The notes under the pieces are model-generated. The model had not been told where the DNA came from, did not search any database, and worked only from the letters and a program-made list of their open reading frames with translations. From positions 1 to 10,452 of the forward strand of contig JAIRNN010000012.1 in the NCBI GenBank assembly GCA_031257995.1: 10,452 nucleotides of DNA. The letters are read 5' to 3'. Position numbers and translations under genes: made by a program. Source of the stretch: Spirochaetaceae bacterium. Its GTDB lineage: Bacteria; Spirochaetota; Spirochaetia; Treponematales; Breznakiellaceae. Below are positions 5,776 through 10,452 of the stretch, piece after piece (the first letter of the stretch is position 1; every line of letters begins with the position of its first letter).

Positions 5776-8700
5776 TCACACCGGCCATTTAATTATTTCG
5801 TCAATCTGCGCCTGTAATTCGCTCGTCATCTTGAGAACGGCGATAATTTTCTGGTAGTGTTCAATATCCTCAAATGACAAAACGCGGCCTTTGCGGTCTT
5901 TGAGCCATTTTTGGGCCGGCTGGAAGCCGCCGATATAATATTTCCAGACTTCCGGCGGGACGTTATCAAAATATTGTGTTTTGTTAATATATACTTTTTC
6001 CGCTTTGTATGTATGCGTATAATTGACGGTTTCTATTTCGTTTGTTCCGGCGGCAGGGAAATTCGCCAAGTCCATTGCGGGGCTTGCTTCTTCCATCAAA
6101 TGAAGGCCGCGCAACAGGGAACCGATAGAGGCAAGTTTTTGAAACTGTTCCGCGTTTTCGGGGTAGGGGACGCGGGGAAAATCTATTTTTAAGAATTCTT
6201 TATACTTCGCGCGGTAATTATTGCTGTAAAGAACCGCGTAGATGTAATCGAGTATGTCTATGGGGGCGAAAGTGTTTTCCGCATCGTCTTTTTCAGCGGT
6301 GAAGGAAAGGCCGGTTTTGCCGGAAATGGCAGTAACAATATCTTTCTTCAAATTGGGAATGCGTTCATTTTCGTTTTGATTATCAGAGGAATAAAGATAA
6401 AGAGGGAAGGTAACACACCCGCCACGATAAAACATATTAAGGTCGGTTATACTTTCTGTAATAAATATTAAGTTCCAGGGCATTGCGCCTACTACTTGCC
6501 CTTGCCGTCCAATGAGAAGCCCAATATTTTTTCCGGCAATAAAATGCCGCATAACATTATAAACGGGGTAAGCTAAAAAACCTCTGACTTGATTGGTATG
6601 GTATGTCCATTTTACATCAAATGGTCTATAACTTATTTGCTGAAAATATTTTGTATCTATGCCGAATTTAGAAATATTCTGCTTGGCAAGATACACTTTT
6701 TGGTCCCGGCTTTCTTGCGTAATAGCATATTTGCGTTTAATTTCTTCTTCCGATAGGTCCCTAAAATCAAACAATACTTTTTTCAAATCATCTATATTTT
6801 CCTGATATGCAATTTTGTCCCGTTTTGAACAGATTCCAACTGAATTAACCGGAAAAAGTTCCTGCACGCTAAAGCCTTTTTCATAGTCCGCCTTATTACC
6901 AAAGTCCTTTTCCGTAAAAAAATACTGCGGCCCTTCCACTGGTAGCGTTGCCCATTTAACTGTAGCAAGCGTATTCTCCAGCAAGAACATATATTTGCTT
7001 TCCCGTACACCATACACGTCATAATGAAACACTTCCGCCAATTCCCCGCCTTTTTTCTCGCCGGTCTTGATAAAAATATTTACGCTTACCCCTGCCTGAA
7101 TGTCAAAAACAATTTCGTCTTTGCTTCCGTCAGGGGCGGTTTCCTTCTTTTTTGAATTGCCGTGCAGATCAAGTATGTATATCTTGTCATACGTGTTGAG
7201 CAAATTCCAGCGCATCCCCCGGAACGTGGGATTGTCAAGAAAACTGTGGTTGTTGATATAGGCCAATACGCCCTCGCCGTATTTCTCGATAAAGTTTTGG
7301 CCGTACCGGATAAACTTTACATAGTCGTCATTGAGCCATTTCGCGTTTTTTTCTTTTAATTTATTTACGCCGCCCGGCTCCTTTTTATAGGCGGCCAAAA
7401 AATTACCGGCGGTGATATTCGCGCTTTCTCCTGAATAGGGAGGATTGCCCAGCACCACCATTACCGGGGCATCCCGTTTAACCCTGCTTGCTTCATTGGC
7501 TTCCTGGGTAAGCCACTCTATCATGGGAAACGGGGCTTGTTCCTTATCTTCCGGTTCCTCAAGGCTGTTGGTCAGATACACCCGCAATCGGCTTCCGTCT
7601 TTGAATACATACCCGGTTTCCTTGAGTTTCATGTCCAGCTTGAAATGCGCCATCGCGTAAGAGGCCATAAGGATTTCAAAACCGTGTATGCGCGGGATTA
7701 AATGCTTTTCGCAATAATCAGGCCACGCCCCCTTGTTCATGGAAAAATAACCATAAATCGTGTCTATCACTTCGGCAAGGAACGTGCCGGTCCCGGCGGC
7801 GGGGTCAAGTATCTGCACCTTGTGCAATTCTGCCGTTTCCGGTTTTCCGTCTTTATCCTTTATAGTCCGCTTGATGGTCGAATAATCGGCAAGGCCCTTG
7901 TGCAAATGGAATTCATTTTTCAGAATATCGTCCGCCGCCTGAACCATAAAACGTACCACAGGAAGCGGGGTATAGTATACGCCCCTTGTTTCTCTTAACG
8001 CGGGGTCATATTCGGCAAGAAAGGTTTCGTAAAAATGGATGTAGGGATCCTGCGCCGCCCGCTCGAATTCTTTTTGTATTTCCGCAATCGCGACACCATT
8101 AAAAAGATCGGCAAGCGCGTCCACTATCCATGCGATGCGGCTGTCGAGGTCAACGCCGGCAATGGAATAGAAAAACTTCCGCAAGAAGGGATTTGACCGG
8201 GGTATTAACTGCGCGGCAAGATAGCGGGTAAACCGGCTGTCGTCCTTTTGATTGAGCCGCGCCGCGAAAAGCCCGTAGGCCAAGGTCTGCGCGTAAATAT
8301 CGGCAAACTCCGCGCGGTCAAGGTTATGAATGAGTATCTTCTTAAAACCTTCATACTGCCCGGAAAGGGTGTCGTCATCCGCCTTTTCTTTGAGGGCGGC
8401 CCGGATAACCGCCGCAAGCAGTTTCGCCTTGTCCGCCAGCATCTTTGCAAGCTGCTTTGAAGTGGTGATTGTCTTGCCGGAATAGGTTGTAAACCGGTCT
8501 GTCAGTTCCAGAAAAACGGGAAACTGCTTTTTGTCCGGGATTATGCCTCCGTTATTTTCACGCGCCAAAGACACCGATACAACAAGTTCGCCGTCAACAA
8601 AAAGCTGGAACACGAGATAATTGGTGATGATGAGGTTTCCAAGCGATTGTTTGTAGCGGTCAAACTGCTCTTTGTTTTGTTTGCCGTCCAGCCGCACGGG

Positions 8701-8931
8701 AATGTCCTTTGCTTCGATGTAACCCAACGGAGTCCCGGCTTTGGTGATGATGTAGTCAGGCGCGCCGCAGGCGATATGTTTCGGCTCGTTGGTTATCGTC
8801 AATCCTGTCGTGATTTTTTCAAACAGGCTCTTGAGGGCGGGACGGTAGCTGTGTTCGGTGGCGTTCCCGGCCCGGTAGAGTTTGTCAACTTCAGAGAGGT
8901 AACGGGCTATTTCAGCTATAGGGGCACTCAT
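5776..8931 (-). CDS. Type IIG restriction-modification enzyme (nuclease, N6-adenine methyltransferase and specificity domain in one chain)
   Basis: A 1051-residue single-chain enzyme. A PD-(D/E)XK nuclease lies near the N-terminus: GAPDYIITKAGTPLGYIEAKD, with D59 and E73-A-K75. A helical connector follows, then a gamma-type N6-adenine methyltransferase: RGVYYTPLPVVRFMV (316-330), motif I DPAAGTGTF (376-384), HGFEI (416-420) and catalytic motif IV NPPY (496-499). The C-terminal 400 or so residues, with SYRPFDVKWTYH and an IGRQGQVVGAMPWN stretch, resemble the specificity domain of Type ISP enzymes. The helicase domain of Type ISP proteins is absent, so Type IIG is the better label: it would methylate its site on one strand's adenine and cut at a distance. 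The true start is ATG 8931 (MSAPIAEIARYL), preceded by AGGA and a consensus promoter. A longer frame to 9096 only reads proS copy C out of frame. It appears complete, needs no separate methyltransferase, and shares strand with hicBA downstream. Confidence 0.9.
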   Translation of the reverse strand: MSAPIAEIARYLSEVDKLYRAGNATEHSYRPALKSLFEKITTGLTITNEPKHIACGAPDYIITKAGTPLGYIEAKDIPVRLDGKQNKEQFDRYKQSLGNLIITNYLVFQLFVDGELVVSVSLARENNGGIIPDKKQFPVFLELTDRFTTYSGKTITTSKQLAKMLADKAKLLAAVIRAALKEKADDDTLSGQYEGFKKILIHNLDRAEFADIYAQTLAYGLFAARLNQKDDSRFTRYLAAQLIPRSNPFLRKFFYSIAGVDLDSRIAWIVDALADLFNGVAIAEIQKEFERAAQDPYIHFYETFLAEYDPALRETRGVYYTPLPVVRFMVQAADDILKNEFHLHKGLADYSTIKRTIKDKDGKPETAELHKVQILDPAAGTGTFLAEVIDTIYGYFSMNKGAWPDYCEKHLIPRIHGFEILMASYAMAHFKLDMKLKETGYVFKDGSRLRVYLTNSLEEPEDKEQAPFPMIEWLTQEANEASRVKRDAPVMVVLGNPPYSGESANITAGNFLAAYKKEPGGVNKLKEKNAKWLNDDYVKFIRYGQNFIEKYGEGVLAYINNHSFLDNPTFRGMRWNLLNTYDKIYILDLHGNSKKKETAPDGSKDEIVFDIQAGVSVNIFIKTGEKKGGELAEVFHYDVYGVRESKYMFLLENTLATVKWATLPVEGPQYFFTEKDFGNKADYEKGFSVQELFPVNSVGICSKRDKIAYQENIDDLKKVLFDFRDLSEEEIKRKYAITQESRDQKVYLAKQNISKFGIDTKYFQQISYRPFDVKWTYHTNQVRGFLAYPVYNVMRHFIAGKNIGLLIGRQGQVVGAMPWNLIFITESITDLNMFYRGGCVTFPLYLYSSDNQNENERIPNLKKDIVTAISGKTGLSFTAEKDDAENTFAPIDILDYIYAVLYSNNYRAKYKEFLKIDFPRVPYPENAEQFQKLASIGSLLRGLHLMEEASPAMDLANFPAAGTNEIETVNYTHTYKAEKVYINKTQYFDNVPPEVWKYYIGGFQPAQKWLKDRKGRVLSFEDIEHYQKIIAVLKMTSELQAQIDEIIKWPV

Positions 8932-8938
8932 TTTTCCT

Positions 8939-8974
8939 ATTATATCACATTTTATGATAACAGGCAACTGCCTG
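8939..8974 (-). promoter_or_regulatory. Promoter and operator-like palindrome of the Type IIG gene
   Basis: On the minus strand, TTGCCT (8962-8967), a 17-nt spacer and a perfect TATAAT (8939-8944). The -10 ends 7 nt before ATG 8931, so the transcript would start at the ATG. A perfect inverted repeat CAGGCA-AC-TGCCTG (8961-8974) covers the -35 box, placed where a dimeric repressor would block RNA polymerase. No controller gene is found in the window. Confidence 0.65.
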
Positions 8975-9002
8975 ATAAAGGGCAAATGGTAAATGGTTGA
9001 GG

Positions 9003-9127
9003 GGCGAGTTTGCGTAACAGGGCGGCCCGGAGCGTGAGGCGGTGGCTGGCGATCGCCGCGTCGCTGGGGACTTCGCGCAGGGCAGGAATGTACCATTGGG
9101 TGTATTTCATGGGGATGAGTATAGCGG
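9003..9127 (-). pseudogene. proS 5'-end repeat, copy C
   Basis: It carries the TATACT box, ATG (9110) and 36 codons of a proS-like start, with several amino-acid differences from the intact gene (for example Cys6 to Trp, Leu8 to Ile, Thr10 to Ala). The frame then leaves the homology and stops at 8952, inside the Type IIG promoter. About 90% identical to 2652-2776. It marks the right boundary of the second cargo. Its own promoter points into the Type IIG gene and could add to its expression. Confidence 0.9.
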
Positions 9128-9154
9128 ATTTCGCGGCGAAGAGGAAATATATAG

Positions 9155-9267
9155 AAAGGGGGAAGTCTCCCCCTCGCTCCAGCCCGCCGCCCGTAAGCGG
9201 GCTTAGGGTCTTACGCTACCCCCTCTGCGGGGCGCTGCCGCCCCCGCAACGCCCCCGCCTCTATCCC
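9155..9267 (+). repeat. Palindromic GC-rich repeat, intergenic copy
   Basis: It has the same ordered blocks as the insertion in proS (1914-2031, opposite strand): GGGGGAAGTCTCCCCC (9158-9173, 6-bp stem, 4-nt loop), a palindromic middle (AGCCCGC/GCGGGCT at 9181-9187 and 9197-9203), TACGC, ACCCCCTCTGCGGGG, then CCCCCGCAACGCCCCCGCC (9241-9259) and ATCCC. The ends are conserved and the middle hairpin differs between copies. No gene is evident here. Confidence 0.85.
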
Positions 9268-9299
9268 AGGCCATTATCCCTTTTCAATTATCCATTTTC

Positions 9300-9321
9300 C
9301 ATTCCCCCGAAGGGGAGAATG
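9300..9321 (-). other. Stable hairpin with UUCG tetraloop
   Basis: On the minus strand CCCC-TTCG-GGGG, flanked by CATT/AATG, forms an extra-stable C(UUCG)G hairpin 80 nt after the end of the transposase-like gene. No T run follows, so intrinsic termination is unsure; an mRNA 3'-end stabiliser is equally possible. Confidence 0.4.
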
Positions 9322-9399
9322 GGCGGACCTCTCTCGCGGTCATCTTTGGCCGGAACGTTTGAGGCTTGCTGTAACCCCTTTTGGCTGTAAAGTGGGCCT

Positions 9400-9905
9400 T
9401 TATCCGGACGGGAACGCGGGTTTGGCGGCGTTGTGGGCCGAAACCCGGGTCGTTATCGTCATCCCGGGCGACCTAAAACTTTCCCAACTCAAGATGCAGG
9501 CCATCGCCCCCGCTGCCGGCGTGTTTGCCGGCTTGTCTGTCGCCGCCCAGTCCGCCTCTTCCGCCCACTCAGGCGGCTCCCCGTCCAGGATCTCCGACTC
9601 ATACCGCTCCCCCAAACGTGTCCTTTCCTCCCAACCATTATGTTGAATCGTAAAGAAAACGTTTGTTTCAGCAGCTGCATTATCAGCGGCAGCTTAAAGC
9701 CGTCGTCTGGCTTAATGTAGAACGTGAGCCGCGCCCCTTCAAGCTTGAGCCCGCGCATCTCGAAGGGATAACGCTTCTTAATCTCGCGGAGCATGCGGTG
9801 GAGCAGCACTACGGCCATCGGCAACTTGAACAGCGGTTCGCCGATATTGACCTCTGTCCTTACTTTGTACCAGATGTTTTGTTGTAACTGTCTATGCATT
9901 TTCAT
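9400..9905 (-). pseudogene. Y1 (IS200/REP-associated) transposase-like protein, frameshifted
   Basis: The start at 9905 (MKMHRQLQQNIWYKV) has GAGGTG about 6 nt upstream. Through residue 99 the frame matches the Y1-transposase scaffold: KLPLIMQLLKQTFSLRFN and GRKGHVWG. One base is then missing in a G5 tract (C5 at 9609-9613 on the plus strand), and homology continues in the next frame as ERYESEILDGEPPEWAEEADW to a stop at 9400. Joined, the product is about 167 residues. The HxH (HUH) motif that should precede the KLPLIMQ helix is replaced by GARLTFYIKP, and the C-terminal Tyr helix is not seen, so even unbroken it should not transpose. I recall related HUH-less proteins in gut treponemes; that is memory, not a search. 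The frameshift could also be a homopolymer sequencing error. Confidence 0.65.
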
Positions 9906-9990
9906 AAATAACACCTCATACACTATATATGCGGCTGGCAGCCGTATTGCTTTAATTTGACTCAAAAAAAGGGTGAAAAAATCACGGTTA
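9893..9990 (-). repeat. 5' region of the Y1-like gene, inverted partner of 10095-10197
   Basis: Read on the minus strand from GGTTAACCGTGATTTTTTCA, through TCAAATTAAAGCA and CCGCATATATAG, to GAGGTGTTATTTATG and GACAGTTA. It aligns throughout with the plus strand at 10095-10197. The ribosome site is at 9912-9917. Confidence 0.75.
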
Positions 9991-10102
9991 ACCACAGATG
10001 GCGCCGAATGGCGTCGATGAGACAGATGAACACAGATTTTTCACTGTGCGCCTTTCTTCATCTGTGCTTGTCTGCGCTTACCCGCGCTATCCGCGGTTAA
10101 AT
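9987..10102. repeat. 'CACAGATG'-type repeat, copy 3, as a long imperfect inverted repeat
   Basis: The outer arms read GGTTAACCACAGATGGCGCC inward from the left and TTTAACCGCGGATAGCGC inward from the right (reverse complement). Both sides then carry GCG and CACAGATGAA-type units around a centre near 10040. It sits between the two divergent Y1-like gene starts. Right half and copy 1 (309-385) are homologous over more than 70 bases. Confidence 0.65.
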
Positions 10103-10205
10103 GCGATTTTTCATCTTTGTCGCGTTCAAATAAAGCAGGGTGGCGAACAACCGCATATATATAGTACGAGGTTTTATCTATGCGAATGAATCGACAGTTA
10201 AAAGG
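10095..10205 (+). pseudogene. Second Y1-transposase-like gene, 5' end only
   Basis: CCGCATATATATAG, then GAGG and ATG at 10180, encode MRMNRQLK, which parallels MKMHRQLQ of the minus-strand gene. The upstream 80 or so bases are also homologous. Homology ends about 10205, where an IS30-like fragment begins in another frame; the frame from 10180 stops at 10287 with an arginine-rich nonsense tail. Confidence 0.6.
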
Positions 10206-10335
10206 CCAATCAAATCTAAAGAGCGAAAAGCGGCGCTCAATGAGGCGGCGGCCGGGGCGTTCCAACCAATTCCCGCCGAATACTTGAAAACCCTGACAGC
10301 AGATAACGGGAAAGAATTTTTGGCGCGCAAGGCAT
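10203..10335 (+). pseudogene. IS30-family-like transposase fragment
   Basis: One plus frame reads SKERKAALNEAAAGAFQPIP and then AEYLKTLTADNGKEFLARKA. The T-x-T-A-D-N-G-K-E-F segment is the second acidic motif of the DDE integrase core in the IS30 family. Both ends are missing: the left joins the Y1-like gene start and the right is cut by the IS3-type element at 10336. Non-functional. Confidence 0.65.
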
Positions 10336-10452
10336 TGGACTTTACCCCATTAGGCAGACACCATTAAGCGACTTGCCTTGAGTTAAACACATCAGGCGCC
10401 ATATAGTCAAGCGCCGAATGGATACGAAGGCGATTGTAATACGCCTCGACAT
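10336..10452 (-). mobile_element. IS3-family (IS150-like) insertion sequence, right end; continues beyond the window
   Basis: Read on the minus strand, the orfB stop is followed by GTGTCTGCCTAATGGGG and an end of AAAGTCCA at 10336. This resembles the terminal inverted repeat of IS150-type elements (terminal CA) and would be about 25 bp long (10336-10360). The other end, the left repeat and the target duplication lie outside the window. Confidence 0.65.
10364..10452 (-). CDS. IS3-family transposase OrfB, C-terminal 28 residues
   Basis: The frame enters from the right edge (first full codon at 10450) and reads VEAYYNRLRIHSALDYMAPD before ending at TAA 10364-10366. YYN.xR.H.AL.YMxP is the classic C-terminus of the IS3-family DDE transposase. 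Catalytic residues lie outside the window. The stop sits 4 nt inside the putative terminal repeat, usual spacing for this family. Confidence 0.85.
   Translation of the reverse strand, partial: VEAYYNRLRIHSALDYMAPDVFNSRQVA

Noticed and set aside
8932..9096. Extension of the Type IIG protein to a start at 9096
   Set aside because: The extra 55 residues read proS copy C out of frame and cross the promoter; ATG 8931 begins the conserved N-terminus.
10180..10287. 35-codon frame as a real small gene
   Set aside because: Only its first 8 codons match the Y1-like paralogue; the rest is an arginine-rich out-of-frame reading of the IS30-like fragment.

Overview
The window is a bacterial chromosomal segment with one housekeeping gene, prolyl-tRNA synthetase (proS, minus strand, 855-2759). 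Small defence and toxin modules are stacked upstream of its start, and the right edge is made of degenerate transposase genes. GC-rich core and repeat DNA alternates with AT-rich cargo (about 3400-5060), which points to repeated acquisition. The host is probably a spirochaete of the Treponema type. That rests on the look of the proS sequence and on a Y1-transposase-like family at 9400-9905 that I associate from memory with gut treponemes. It is tentative, because no rRNA or other marker is present.

Layout. 1-239: 5' part of an unrecognised gene leaving the left edge (minus). 240-854: no gene; a 'CACAGATG'-type repeat, a weak terminator and an 11-G tract. 855-2759: proS, carrying an in-frame palindromic repeat of about 40 codons in the linker before its editing domain. 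2804-5100: first cargo, a rearranged restriction-modification operon (5' half of a C5 cytosine methyltransferase, an intact DUF3883-type nuclease, a 63-aa unknown protein, and the 3' remnant of an NgoFVII-type endonuclease). 5198-9002: second cargo, a hicB-hicA toxin-antitoxin pair and a 1051-aa Type IIG restriction-modification enzyme, all on the minus strand. 9128-9400: a second copy of the palindromic repeat found inside proS. 9400-10452: a frameshifted Y1-transposase-like gene, a divergent truncated paralogue sharing its upstream region, an IS30-like fragment, and the end of an IS3/IS150-like element that cuts it.

The most interesting structure is that the 5' end of proS (start codon, -10 box, first 18-36 codons) occurs three times in the same orientation: at the real gene (2652-2803), at 5101-5197 and at 9003-9127. 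These copies bound the two defence cargos exactly. The proS start therefore looks like an integration or recombination hotspot that rebuilds the essential gene's promoter and start with each insertion. No integrase is visible here. A second pattern is that proS, the methyltransferase and the Type IIG gene each have a -10 box ending exactly 7 nt before the ATG, as expected of leaderless mRNAs.
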